Positions 16,091-25,325 of a stretch of DNA of 60,805 nucleotides are shown in pieces (position 1 is the first letter of the stretch; each line of letters starts with the position of its first letter). Where the stretch lies: the NCBI GenBank assembly GCA_964388445.1, contig CAYMAI010000012.1, positions 1 through 60,805 on the forward strand, in the 5' to 3' direction. The DNA comes from CAYMAI01 sp964388445 (GTDB taxonomy: Bacteria > 4484-113 > JAGGVC01). Made by a program: the position numbers and the translations under genes. Under the pieces are notes generated by a model. It was not told the DNA's origin. It saw nothing but the letters and a program-made list of their open reading frames with translations, and did no database searches.

Positions 16091-17032
16091 TCACACGAAA
16101 GTCGCGTGAAGTTCGGTTTTCGCTTCTTGCGATTCGGCTTGAAGTTTAAGGAAAATCGGGACGAGCTCGGCGTCCAGCTGAGTGCCGGAAACTTCTTTGA
16201 TAATCGCAACCGCTTTGTCTTTCGGCATGCCCTTGCGATATGGCCGGTCGCTCGTCATCGCGTCGTAAGTGTCCGCGATGCCGATGATGCGGGCGTCGAG
16301 CGGGATGGCGGAGCCTCTCAGTCCGTGCGGATAGCCTTTGCCGTCGATGCGCTCGTGATGGTGCAATATCCCTGGCAGGCAGGGCGCGAGGTGTTTCACG
16401 TCTTTCAGGATTTCGTATCCGAAAACCGGATGCTGCTGCATTTCTTTTAGCTCGGCGGGTTCGAGAGGGCCGTCCTTGCGAAGTATCGAATCCTGCACGC
16501 CTATTTTGCCGATGTCGTGCAAAAGCGCCGACTGGCGGATGCGCTGGACGTCTTCGCGGGAATAGCCGTAGCGCTCCGCTATAAGTACGCTCCACGCCGC
16601 GACGCGCTCGCTGTGGCCGTGCGTATATCTGTCGCGCGAGTCGAGGGCGCGGGCGAGCGTGTTGACCGTGTTGATGTATGCGGTTTCGAGTTCCTGGCTG
16701 AGTTTCGTAAGCTTTACGACTTGCTCGTTCACCATTTGGTTGATCGAGATGATTTCCTCGTTCGTTTCCTGTTCGACAATCTGGCGCATTTCCAGCTCTT
16801 TTATCATTTTGTCGCGCTCGACAAGCTGGCGGTCGATTTGGCGCAGGAAATAGTTGCTGAGCACCACTGTCATCATGAATATGCCGGTGAAAACGAGCAG
16901 CTTTATTGCCCAAAGGCTGTCGCGCCAATACGGGCTGTCAGCGACTATGCTGAACAGCACGACGAGGGCGACTTGATAGGCGGCGGCAACCGCCATCATG
17001 CCCCAGCGCTTGATTTTTTCCCTTCCCGTCAA
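16091..17032 (-). CDS. HD-GYP domain protein, putative c-di-GMP phosphodiesterase
   Basis: A 313-residue inner-membrane protein. Two membrane segments (about 12-32 and 42-62) are followed by a coiled coil (about 65-115) and an HD-GYP domain from about 120. The metal-binding motif HDIGKIG, the pair HHHERIDGKGYPHGLRG and DTYDAMTSDRPYR are intact, so hydrolysis of cyclic di-GMP is likely. No sensor domain is present beyond the short membrane part. The start is TTG. It is transcribed on its own between two minus-strand genes and could influence flagellar or pilus behaviour, which is inference from general biology only. Confidence 0.9.
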   Translation of the reverse strand: MTGREKIKRWGMMAVAAAYQVALVVLFSIVADSPYWRDSLWAIKLLVFTGIFMMTVVLSNYFLRQIDRQLVERDKMIKELEMRQIVEQETNEEIISINQMVNEQVVKLTKLSQELETAYINTVNTLARALDSRDRYTHGHSERVAAWSVLIAERYGYSREDVQRIRQSALLHDIGKIGVQDSILRKDGPLEPAELKEMQQHPVFGYEILKDVKHLAPCLPGILHHHERIDGKGYPHGLRGSAIPLDARIIGIADTYDAMTSDRPYRKGMPKDKAVAIIKEVSGTQLDAELVPIFLKLQAESQEAKTELHATFV

Positions 17033-17127
17033 TTTTTGCCTGCACCCAATGATAGCCGTGGCGATGCGCCCGGCACTTTATTATACCTATGATATTGCGG
17101 AAATGCTCGCAAATGGCGCATTTTTCG

Positions 17128-18081
17128 CTATTTTGACGAGCGCGCCGCGTCGCGCATCGCAAGGATGTGGCTTTCCCAAATATTCGTTTTCAGGCTGCAA
17201 CCGGGCGAACAAATGTATCCGCGGCCTCCGGTTTGAGCGGCTGCGTCCGCTACTTCCGCCCTTATTTCATGCGGGTCGCTTTCTTTTGCGACGTCTTCGT
17301 TAATACCGCCCATCAAACACCATTCCGGCTTATTCGCGCGCACGTCCGCAAGGTTCGGGTTCGAGGGAAAGCGGTCGGAGTAGTTCAGCACTTTGACCGG
17401 ATAATCGTAAAATTCTTCGATGTAAACGCCGCTTCCATGCGCGTGAAGGATGTTTAGGGGCAGGTCTTTAACCGCTTCGAGGATGCGAAGGTCGAACGGC
17501 TTAATCAGTTTGCGGAATTCCTCCGGCGTCGTAAAGCCGGGTTCGGCGGCCGGCTGGGAATAGAAAATTCCGCTTACGCCGACGTCCGCTTGCGCCTTTA
17601 CGTATTTCACCATGTTTGCGGTTACGGTTTCCATTCCCGCAAGGAAGCTGTCAGTATGTTCGAGCATCGTCCTGCGCCAAACGCCCACTCCGTAGTTTCT
17701 AAGCCAAGTGAACGGGCTGAAAATCGTGTTCACGAAATACGCTTCGCCGTTTAGTTCGCGGCCGACGATTTCGAGACATTCGAGCTGGCGGCGATAGCCG
17801 TCGAAGTCGCGAGCGTTTTCGATTTCGGTCAGCTTTTCGAAGTCCTCCGGCGAGCGCAGCCACTCGAAGCCGTCCGGAAAGGGATAGCCGAAGTCGTCCA
17901 TTACCTTGAGAATGTCGAGGCCGTAATGGCGGAAAAATTCTAGCTCGATTTCGGCGTGGCGCGCGCCGGACGCGTGGTGAAGCCCGAAGTGATACCAACA
18001 GGTGAACGGAATCCGGGCGGGCTTTTCGCCGCGCACCGCGGCGTCCACGATTTCGATTTTACTGTCATTGCCGTTATTCAT
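17128..18081 (-). CDS. Uroporphyrinogen decarboxylase family protein, not HemE
   Basis: A 317-residue protein with the URO-D fold (motifs RIPFTCWYHFG, GISGIFYSQ-like VGVSGIFYSQPAAE, LMGGINEDV, CSPGCSLKTN). The haem enzyme HemE has PVWxMRQAGR near its N-terminus, which is absent here. The C-terminal CSPGC and the GGIN segment resemble corrinoid methyltransferase MtaA/MtbA-like relatives of the family. The substrate cannot be told. A TATAAA box lies 8 bases before the ATG, so it is probably leaderless. Confidence 0.8.
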   Translation of the reverse strand: MNNGNDSKIEIVDAAVRGEKPARIPFTCWYHFGLHHASGARHAEIELEFFRHYGLDILKVMDDFGYPFPDGFEWLRSPEDFEKLTEIENARDFDGYRRQLECLEIVGRELNGEAYFVNTIFSPFTWLRNYGVGVWRRTMLEHTDSFLAGMETVTANMVKYVKAQADVGVSGIFYSQPAAEPGFTTPEEFRKLIKPFDLRILEAVKDLPLNILHAHGSGVYIEEFYDYPVKVLNYSDRFPSNPNLADVRANKPEWCLMGGINEDVAKESDPHEIRAEVADAAAQTGGRGYICSPGCSLKTNIWESHILAMRDAARSSK

Positions 18082-18089
18082 GACGGCTC

Positions 18090-18095
18090 TTTATA
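18090..18095 (-). promoter_or_regulatory. Putative -10 box, leaderless URO-D family gene
   Basis: TATAAA on the minus strand, 8 bases upstream of the ATG at 18081. No ribosome-binding site lies between. Confidence 0.45.
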
Positions 18096-18137
18096 CCGCA
18101 TCGGAGGAAGGATGGCGATTTAAACCGAAAAATCACA

Positions 18138-19856
18138 TTACTTTTTCAGCCATAGGTCGACGCGAACGCCGGAAAACTCCCGGCTGCCTTCGTAGCTGAA
18201 ATAGCCGCCGAGAAGATCGCCCATATCGTCAACAGGCGCCGGCTGGATAACGCCGGTCACGAAATATGCGGCGTACACCCGCGATGGAAGCGCATCGCCG
18301 CCGCCGGTAAACATTTCGCCGGCTTCGCCGAACGAGAGGTGCGGCGGATAGTAGCGCTCGAAGGCTTTTTGTACGGCAGCGTCCATTTTCATTAAATCCT
18401 CGCGAAGCCGCCGCGGCTGGGCGGTCGGGCCGGTTTCGCTTAGCGCGAAATGCAAAAAGCCCGCGGGAAGCTCTTCGGGCAAGTACGTTTGCAAACAGGA
18501 CGCTTCGCTGACAATCAGGTTTTTCACCGGCTCGCGCGTGAAAACCCAGCGCGAGCCGCCCGGTTCGAGTATAAAATCCGCAGCGCTTTTCCAATCGGGC
18601 GGATGCTGAATTTTGAACACCGCGTAAAGCCCCATCAGGTTGAAAAGGATTACCGCAAGTATCAAGCTGAATTTCAAAACTCGTTGCCGGATTTGAAGAA
18701 TGGAATAAATCCAGATTACGAGCAGCGCGACTGCGGAGGGAATCATATACCGCCTGCTGAAAAGCTGCGGATTTCCCAAAACGTGAGAAGCGGCGAACAA
18801 TACAGCCGGCGGAAAAAACGCAATAAAAAGCGCGGCGGGGACGATTGCGGGTTGGAGTTTTCTTTCTTTCGCACGATTAAAAGCGTTCCACGATAGCCAA
18901 ATAACGGGGCCGAGCGAGACCGCCGAGCCCGCCGCGATTTGAAGCGGAGTGCCGGGCATCATTCCGTAGAGAATTAGGTAGTCGTTAAGCGCGGCGAAAA
19001 ACATCGATGCGGTTGGCATCGCGAGCGTGGTCTCATAGCCGAACGCGAAATCGCGCTGCCATATAAAAACCTGCGCCCAATATGCGAGCGGCGCGGCAAT
19101 CCAAAGGAACTGCCAAGGTTTTTTGAGAAGCGAAAACGTTTTCGTACCGAGGCTGAAGAAAATCGCCAATATTCCGGCAAGCCAGGCGGCGGCGAAAAGG
19201 TTGTGCGTGAGAATGCCGAGAATGGAGAAGAAAAGCCACGCGTGCACGAGGGGGCAGGGCGAGGGCGAATCCGCGTTTTCGTGCGCGCGGCCCGCCGCGA
19301 TTAGCTTCACGGTCAGGAAGAACCAGATTGCGGAAATAAAATCCATCATCGAGTAATAGCGCAGGTTCAGCGAGTACCACACGTGGACGGGGCTTAACGC
19401 GAACAGCGCCGACGCGAGCCAAAAATCGGCCAATTTGAAATGACGCCTTGCGTAATAGTAAAACGCGGCAAATGCAAGCGCGCCGAAAACGCCGGGGATA
19501 ATTCGAAGAATCGCGCCGTCGGGTTGCTGCGGGGCGAGCCGCAGGAAAAGATAGCTGAGCGGCGGATTCGCGTCGAAGTGGTGGATAAAAAATAGAGCGT
19601 CTTTAATCGGAAGCCGGGAGAGCATCAAAGTCCAAACTTCGTCGAACCAAACGCAATAGTTCGAGCCGCCGATGCCGATCCAGATATCGGGTGCGAGCCT
19701 CAGCGACAATCCGAAAAGCATGGCGAGCGGAAAAATCGCCCATTTGATTGCCGCGAAAAGCGCTCCTTTTGCGAACCGGTCGCCGCGTTGTTCGCTCGCC
19801 GCCGGCTGTCGTTCGATTTTTTTCCGTTTCGGTTTTTTGGGCTTGTGCGGTGTCAT
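18138..19856 (-). CDS. GT39-like membrane glycosyltransferase
   Basis: A 572-residue protein with about ten membrane segments. After a basic cytoplasmic start (KPKKPKRKKIE) and the first helix comes a WFDEVWT motif near residue 70, where the Asp-Glu pair is the likely catalytic site in PMT/ArnT-type enzymes, then FDANPPLSYLFLRL, the usual HPPLYY-like loop. These enzymes move a sugar or aminoarabinose from a polyprenyl carrier onto protein or lipid at the outer face of the inner membrane. The acceptor here is unknown. The last 150 residues are periplasmic. It starts 11 bases after ogt stops and is probably co-transcribed with it. Confidence 0.82.
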   Translation of the reverse strand: MTPHKPKKPKRKKIERQPAASEQRGDRFAKGALFAAIKWAIFPLAMLFGLSLRLAPDIWIGIGGSNYCVWFDEVWTLMLSRLPIKDALFFIHHFDANPPLSYLFLRLAPQQPDGAILRIIPGVFGALAFAAFYYYARRHFKLADFWLASALFALSPVHVWYSLNLRYYSMMDFISAIWFFLTVKLIAAGRAHENADSPSPCPLVHAWLFFSILGILTHNLFAAAWLAGILAIFFSLGTKTFSLLKKPWQFLWIAAPLAYWAQVFIWQRDFAFGYETTLAMPTASMFFAALNDYLILYGMMPGTPLQIAAGSAVSLGPVIWLSWNAFNRAKERKLQPAIVPAALFIAFFPPAVLFAASHVLGNPQLFSRRYMIPSAVALLVIWIYSILQIRQRVLKFSLILAVILFNLMGLYAVFKIQHPPDWKSAADFILEPGGSRWVFTREPVKNLIVSEASCLQTYLPEELPAGFLHFALSETGPTAQPRRLREDLMKMDAAVQKAFERYYPPHLSFGEAGEMFTGGGDALPSRVYAAYFVTGVIQPAPVDDMGDLLGGYFSYEGSREFSGVRVDLWLKK

Positions 19857-19867
19857 ATCGGCGCGCG

Positions 19868-20380
19868 TTAAACGGGATAGCCTTCGTGCTTCAGCAGCCG
19901 CTTTTTAAGCTCGACGCCGCCGTAAAACCCGCCGAGTCCGCCGTCCGCCGCGAGCACGCGATGGCAGGGAATGACGACCGGGCAGGGGTTCTTGCCGCAC
20001 GCGCCGCCGACGGGCCGGGCGGATGTTCCGAGCGCGGCCGCGATGTCGCCGTACGACTTCGTTTTGCCGCAGGGAATTTTGAAAATCTCCCGCCAAACGG
20101 ATTTTTGAAACGGAGTGCCGGATGCGAAATCGAATTTGGCGCTCCTTTTCGAAATACGCGCCGCTTCGGCGAAATCTCCTTCCGCGTATACGTTGAAAAA
20201 TTTTTCTATCCACTCCGGCGGCGCTTTGTCCTCGGCGGCGATTTTGCTGCGCGATTCGATTTCGGCGAGCGCCGAGCGAATCGTGGAATGAAACAGCGTG
20301 TTTGCGGCAAGGCCGTCCTTGCTCCATAGAAACCCCGCCCATCCGAGCCGGGTCTTGACCGCACCGATGTAATAGCCCAT
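19868..20380 (-). CDS. ogt: Methylated-DNA-protein-cysteine S-methyltransferase
   Basis: A 170-residue suicide DNA-repair protein that takes alkyl groups from O6-alkylguanine. The active-site motif PCHRV is near residue 137, preceded by the DNA-binding helix region (GTPFQKSVWREIFKIPCGKT, SYGDIAAALG) with the usual Arg of ARPVGGACGKNP. The N-terminal half is a poorly conserved ribonuclease-H-like domain. The start at 20380 (second of ATGATG) is chosen because GGAGG lies 5 bases before it. Divergent from the phosphorylase gene, sharing an 104-base region that contains a perfect palindrome. Confidence 0.93.
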   Translation of the reverse strand: MGYYIGAVKTRLGWAGFLWSKDGLAANTLFHSTIRSALAEIESRSKIAAEDKAPPEWIEKFFNVYAEGDFAEAARISKRSAKFDFASGTPFQKSVWREIFKIPCGKTKSYGDIAAALGTSARPVGGACGKNPCPVVIPCHRVLAADGGLGGFYGGVELKKRLLKHEGYPV

Positions 20381-20426
20381 CATAACCTCCGGCGGCAATG
20401 TTAAGCCGCAACAGGATTTTAGAATA

Positions 20427-20442
20427 CCACTTGCGCAAGTGG
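20427..20442. promoter_or_regulatory. 16-bp perfect palindrome between ogt and phosphorylase
   Basis: CCACTTGCGCAAGTGG is a perfect palindrome in the divergent promoter region. It could be an operator for a dimeric regulator of either gene. Its left half is also the 5' arm and loop of the twin-hairpin repeats (CCACTTGCG), so it may instead be a relic of those elements. Confidence 0.45.
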
Positions 20443-20469
20443 GCGTGAAAGACCGCGGACGCTGTCGTT

Positions 20470-20475
20470 TATAAT
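20470..20475 (+). promoter_or_regulatory. Putative -10 box, leaderless phosphorylase gene
   Basis: A perfect TATAAT 9 bases before ATG 20485, with no ribosome-binding site between and no clear -35 box. Confidence 0.55.
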
Positions 20476-20484
20476 AGCGCGGTT

Positions 20485-21858
20485 ATGCCGGAATCATTCA
20501 AAGTATTAAATGCCATTGAAAAAAAGAAGCGCGGCGGCGAGCTTTCCGCTGTCGAATGGACGAGGTTTGCGCTCGATTACGCGGCGGGAGAAGTGCCGGA
20601 CTATCAAGCGTCCGCGCTTTTAATGGCGGCGTATATAAACGGTCTTTCGCCCGCTGAAACCGCGGCGCTTACCGAGGGTATTTGGAAAAGCGGCGAAACG
20701 CTGGAGTTTCCCGGTCTCGACCGCCCGCTTGTCGATAAGCACTCGACGGGCGGGGTGGGCGATAAAGTGACGCCCATTCTCGTGCCGATACTTATGGCGC
20801 TGGGGCTTGCGGTTTGCAAAACAAGCGGGCGCGGCCTTGGCCACACGGGCGGCACGATTGACAAGCTGGAGTCAATTCCCGGTTTTCGCACGACGCTAAC
20901 GCGCGAGGAAATTGACGCGCAAATGAGAAGCATTTATGCGGTTATCGCGGGCCAAACGGGCAGCCTCGCGCCCGCGGATAAAAAGCTCTACGCGCTGCGC
21001 GACGTGACGGGAACCGTGGATTCCATTCCATTAATCGCGGCAAGCATAATGGGGAAAAAACTTGCGGGCGGCGCTAAGTATATCGCGCTCGACGTGAAAA
21101 TAGGCGAGGGAGCGTTTTTTCCGGGCAGAGACGAGGCGAGGGAATTTGCGGCGCACGCGCTCGAAGCCGCGAAAAAACATGGACGGCGCGCCGCTTGCAT
21201 TGTTTCGAGAATGGAAAGCCCGCTCGGAAGGAATATCGGCAACGCGCTCGAAATCGCGGAAGCGATAGACGCGCTGAAAGGCGCGGGCGAAAGTGGGTTG
21301 ATGTCGGTCGTGGTTTCGCTCGGCTCGATGCTTTATGCGATGGCAAGCGGCGATGGGGAAATCGCCGGAAAGAATTTCGAGTTTGCGAATAAGAAAATAG
21401 ATAGCGATTTGAAAACCGGTGCTGCGTATAAGGAATTCGAGAAAATCGTGACGGCGCAGGGCGGCTCGATTGAGAAGTTTCATGAAAGCATGGGCGAGCT
21501 GGATAATCGCGAAAAACTTACGATTGCCGCGCCTATGACGGGCGGCATCGTGCGAATCGACGCAAGGGTAATAGGCGAAACCGCGCGCGCTCTAGGCGCG
21601 GGAAGGTTTGCGTTAAACGATGAAATCGATAATTACGCGGGGATACAATTATTGAAATTGCAGGGGGAAATAGCACAAAAGGGCGAGCCATTTGCGGAAG
21701 TATATTACAATCCCGCGCACGCGACCGTAAGAAAGGAATTAGGCGCGTCCAAAACCGAATCCGCGTATAACATAACAAAGAGAATGGAGGGCGCGCTGGT
21801 GCAAGGGGAGGGGGAATATCCGAAACTCGATACGATTATTGAAATACTTTCCGGATAA
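20485..21858 (+). CDS. deoA: Thymidine/pyrimidine-nucleoside phosphorylase
   Basis: A 457-residue enzyme that splits thymidine, uridine or deoxyuridine with phosphate to free base and (deoxy)ribose 1-phosphate, in nucleoside salvage. The phosphate and substrate motifs are intact: DKHSTGGVGDKVT near residue 85, KTSGRGLGHTGGTIDKLESIPGF near 112 to 134, and a KIGEGAFFP segment (usually KVGxGAF). Length and order fit the family II enzymes. Sequence alone does not separate thymidine phosphorylase from the broader pyrimidine enzyme (Pdp). Monocistronic, and probably leaderless. Confidence 0.93.
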   Translation: MPESFKVLNAIEKKKRGGELSAVEWTRFALDYAAGEVPDYQASALLMAAYINGLSPAETAALTEGIWKSGETLEFPGLDRPLVDKHSTGGVGDKVTPILVPILMALGLAVCKTSGRGLGHTGGTIDKLESIPGFRTTLTREEIDAQMRSIYAVIAGQTGSLAPADKKLYALRDVTGTVDSIPLIAASIMGKKLAGGAKYIALDVKIGEGAFFPGRDEAREFAAHALEAAKKHGRRAACIVSRMESPLGRNIGNALEIAEAIDALKGAGESGLMSVVVSLGSMLYAMASGDGEIAGKNFEFANKKIDSDLKTGAAYKEFEKIVTAQGGSIEKFHESMGELDNREKLTIAAPMTGGIVRIDARVIGETARALGAGRFALNDEIDNYAGIQLLKLQGEIAQKGEPFAEVYYNPAHATVRKELGASKTESAYNITKRMEGALVQGEGEYPKLDTIIEILSG

Positions 21859-21877
21859 ATTGCCGGGCGAATATAGA

Positions 21878-22222
21878 CTAATAGTTGGCTATATATTTAA
21901 GGAATGCGAGGCGTATGGGCGTACATGCATTAAACACTGCGAGACCGCTTTCCGTGTCGCTCTGCATGATGTTCACTCTGCCGTAAGTCGTCGCCCAGTT
22001 CGGGATCACTTCGTAGCCCATGATAATGCGGTCGTACTCGTAGTTGCAGTGGTACATAAAGTTGTAGTTTGCCGAAGCGAACGTAGCCCCGAACCACGGA
22101 TCGTAAATAGTCCCGACCGCGGGGGTTCCGCTGTCCGCATTGGGAATGAGGTTCCTGCCCTCACCATTACCATCCGGCTTCATATCGCTTCCGCCGGACT
22201 GCTCCAATTTCACTTCAGTCAT
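21878..22222 (-). CDS. Small protein of unknown function downstream of broken lipoprotein
   Basis: A 114-residue protein of no recognised family. The start at 22222 is taken because AAGGAG lies 8 bases upstream. It is acidic at the N-terminus, then rich in Tyr, Asn and Phe with a possible beta-rich core (ANYNFMYHCNYEYDRIIMGYEV). No signal peptide or membrane segment is visible. It begins 49 bases after the stop of the broken lipoprotein gene and is in the same orientation, so the two may form a unit. It might be a 3' fragment or partner of that gene. Confidence 0.45.
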   Translation of the reverse strand: MTEVKLEQSGGSDMKPDGNGEGRNLIPNADSGTPAVGTIYDPWFGATFASANYNFMYHCNYEYDRIIMGYEVIPNWATTYGRVNIMQSDTESGLAVFNACTPIRLAFLKYIANY

Positions 22223-22270
22223 TCCATTTTCTCCTTCCAAAATATTGCGCTTCCCTACATGGGAATTAGC

Positions 22271-24829
22271 CTAGTTAAGCATACGAGACGCGTGCAACGT
22301 AATTTTTTCGCCGGTCGTCAAATCTCCTCCAAATATAAGGTTCAGCCGCCCGTCGGATCCGATTAGCGAGCGCAGACGAGAAACGGGCTCCCATTGAATG
22401 CCTCCAAGGTGAATCGATTCCAATAAGGAATAGGTTAGCGTTTCTTCGCTCCAACCGGAACCGTCGTATAATTTTATCCTAAGTGTACGAGTTTGCTCAA
22501 TCCAGACCGCCACCGCGACATTGTTATCGTTAGCACAAGCCGAAAAGCGGTAAATTGCGCCGGCGGGATCGTCTGGAGGCAAGATTTCCGTTTTCGAGAA
22601 GTATCCGTCCTGTTCAAGGTAAAACAGGATTCCGCTCACGTCCGGGCTTGTTGCGCCTGGCTCATTCGCGTACGACGCAACGACCGCCAGCTTTCCTTGA
22701 ACCTTGAACAAGTACGCGTTCCGGAACGTCATCAGCTTCGGCGGCAGCGCCACTAGGCGATTTTGCCATTCGCCGCCATCGCGTATGCTAAGCCAAATGC
22801 TGTCGCCGTACGATATGCAGGCAACCGTGCCGTCCGCAACCAACAAATCAATGACTTTCGTGTTCGGTATAGGCACCGGATCGTAAGTCCAATTCTGCCC
22901 GTCATATTCCGCGTAGAAAAGCGAATCGAGGTCCGCAAGGCTTGGCTTCGCCGTTGCAAGCGTGTAAATTTCGTCGAGCTTGCCCATTTTGGCGAAGAGT
23001 ATTATTGTAGAGACATGTCCCGGTACACTTGGATATTGAAGAAGTTCGATCGTGCCGCCTATTGTCAATCCGAATAAGGAACTTTCATTGGTTGAGTAGT
23101 AGATGGCGGTTCCGTCGTTACGAAATCCCGCCGGTTTTGTATATTGGAATTCGCCGCCGTGAGGCCGGGCGTCTGCTTTGAGCACGCGCCAATCGCCTTG
23201 TTGCGACAAGTAGGCATAGCAAGTATTCAGCGGATTGGGACCGGGGAAGAAAAACGCGATTTGCTTCGGCGGAAATTCCGCGATTCCGTTCAACATAACT
23301 CCGCCGGGTATTGTGGATTGCGAGGGTCCCGGAACGACTTTCTTTATTGTCCAAGTTCCTATAGGGTATACGGTTAGTAGTTCCGTTTCCGCCGTCCCTA
23401 CTTGGCCCGCTTCATCCGTAACTCGCAGCGTCGCTTTCCACATTCCGCCTGCGAAAGTATGGACGGCATTCAGCGGCGAATCATTTTCCCAATCGTACGT
23501 TCCGTCGCTCTCGAAGTCCCATTCGTATTTCACGATCGCGCCGTTGGGGCTGTACGACAGATTCGAGAGGAACGTCACTTCCAGCGGCGCGTCGCCGCCG
23601 AGCGGCCACGCCTGCGCAATCGCGACCGGCGGCTGCAATGGCTGGCCCGGCACGTAATACTTGAAATCGCGAATCGCAGTGCCGTACTCGTTCGTCACCG
23701 TTAATCTCCCGTCGTACCAGCCTATCGCGCCGAGCGTCACGTTCGGCAGCGGGTCGTTCGTAACGTTCGGCTCCGCGCCGCCGCCGAAATTCCACTCGTA
23801 AAACCGCGGATGCGTCCCCGTCACCACCGCGCCGAAAAGCACCACTTCGCCGCTAACGCCGCTCGGAACGTTTATCGCGTATATCACCGGCGCGACCGTC
23901 GTTATCACCGCGGCAAGGTTCGAGCGCTCGCCGAGGTCGCCAGCCTTCCCCACCGCGCGAACGCCGACAAGGTTTCTCGCGCCGCCCGGCAGCATCTGCT
24001 CGAACTTAACCGGAAAAGTTTTGTCCGACGGCAGAATTATGCGGAATAATTCGAGCCACTCGCCGTCCGGCGCGGTCGCGCTGTCCGCGCTCACGACCGC
24101 ATATTCGACGACGTCGTTTAAGTAATTGAGCGCGATCGGCGTTACGTCGCTGATTCCTATTTCGCCGTTTTTATCGCCGTCTATCCACGCGAGCCTGTGA
24201 TTTTCCAGCCCTTCAGGAGTTTCGATATCGCCGGTGGGTTTTCCCTCGCCGTCGTATTCGATCGTTTTGCCGAAGTTCAGCGCGATTGCGGTTATATCCG
24301 CGATGCCGACTTCGCCGGAAAGGTCTTAATCGCCGAGGTTTTTATATGTCCACGAAATAAGGCCGGTCGCTGAATCGAATTTGAAATCGTCGACGCGCCC
24401 GGCGTCTTGCTTCGGCACCGCCGCGATTTTTCTTTCGCTAGCGTCCGCGTATCCACCGTAAGCCGCGCCGCCGCTACCTTCAAGGACTGGCGGCGTCCCG
24501 CCGTCTGCATTTCTTCGTTCAAGTTCGCGTTCGAGCTCGATTATGAACGCTATTTGAAGCGCGTCCCAAACCGCTTCGTCCGCGCCGTCCGGAATTTCCG
24601 CGGATTCGATTTCCGCCTTCACAGCGGATAAATCGAACGGTTTCCCCCGCCATTCCTGGCCGCCTTTCGCCCCGTCGTTAAGAACGGGCGGCGTCCCGCC
24701 GCCATCCGCACGCGTAATCCGCGAGTCGCAGGACGAAACGAAAACGGGGAATGCGAAAAGAAAAAGTGCGGCAAGAGCCGCGACGATTATGAAAACGCCG
24801 ACGACACGAAATGAAAACGATGATTTCAT
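22271..24829 (-). pseudogene. Lipoprotein with dockerin-like motifs and PKD domain, interrupted by TAA
   Basis: 852 codons in one frame broken once, by TAA at 24328-24326 (codon 168). Before the stop: a signal peptide with lipobox FVSSC and a Gly/Ala-rich region. The stop sits inside the first dockerin-like motif, where LGD-stop-DLSGEVGIADITAIAL replaces the expected GDYD...: a single change from a Tyr codon explains it. A second motif (IDGDKNGEIGISDVTPIALNY), a PKD domain near residues 370-450 (YSPNGAIVKYEWDFESDGTYDW) and a propeller-like C-terminal region follow without further damage. A GGAGGT ribosome-binding site precedes ATG 24829. Function unknown. Confidence 0.82.
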
Positions 24830-25254
24830 TTCCTAAACCTCCGCCAAAAAATGAATGATTTCGCCGCGCCATCCCCGTAACATGGCGGCCAGCCCAACGT
24901 TCGGCCTTATCGAAACGATTATACCGCAGCGCGGTGAAACTTTCAACGAATTTAGGCAGGACTTGATTTCGGTGAACAAACGGCGCCGTAAGTTTTGCAT
25001 ATTTCGTCAACCCCGGAATCGATGGCGAAGCGCACGGCCGCGCAGCCTCGCTCAAGCATATATATAAATAGGTATGTTATTATCGAAACCAGCCTGATTT
25101 CTCTAAATTTGCATAGCCATCGAATGTATAGTAAAAAATAGCCTAAATAAAATGACTTCCCAGAAATTGTGCCGATAGTCTAATAAATTTGTAAAAAATC
25201 CGGTGAAATATGCCAAATATCAGGATTTTGGACTATAAATCCCGAAATTTAATA
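24830..25254. other. AT-rich intergenic region upstream of the division cluster
   Basis: No gene is seen in these 425 bases. From about 25060 the sequence becomes strongly AT-rich. An inverted pair AAAATCC and GGATTTT, about 21 bases apart, lies near 25196-25236. This region separates divergent units: the broken lipoprotein gene on the minus strand and mraZ on the plus strand. Direct TGGG-type MraZ repeats were looked for and not found. Confidence 0.4.
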
Positions 25255-25308
25255 TTGCGCTTATCTAAAGTCGATGCTATTATTGCCACTGTCTTTCGTT
25301 TTCGAAAG
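25255..25308 (+). promoter_or_regulatory. Putative mraZ promoter and leader hairpin
   Basis: TTGCGC (25255-25260), a 17-base spacer and TATTAT (25278-25283) form the best conventional promoter in the window. Ten bases after the -10 box lies a perfect hairpin, CTTTCG-TTTT-CGAAAG (25293-25308), which would be at the 5' end of the mRNA and could protect it. The mraZ ribosome-binding site follows. Confidence 0.6.
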
Positions 25309-25325
25309 GCGATTTGGAGAGTGTG

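Noticed and set aside
25060..25254. Replication origin in the AT-rich stretch
   Set aside because: No DnaA-box cluster (TTATCCACA-like) and no dnaA, dnaN or parAB genes nearby.
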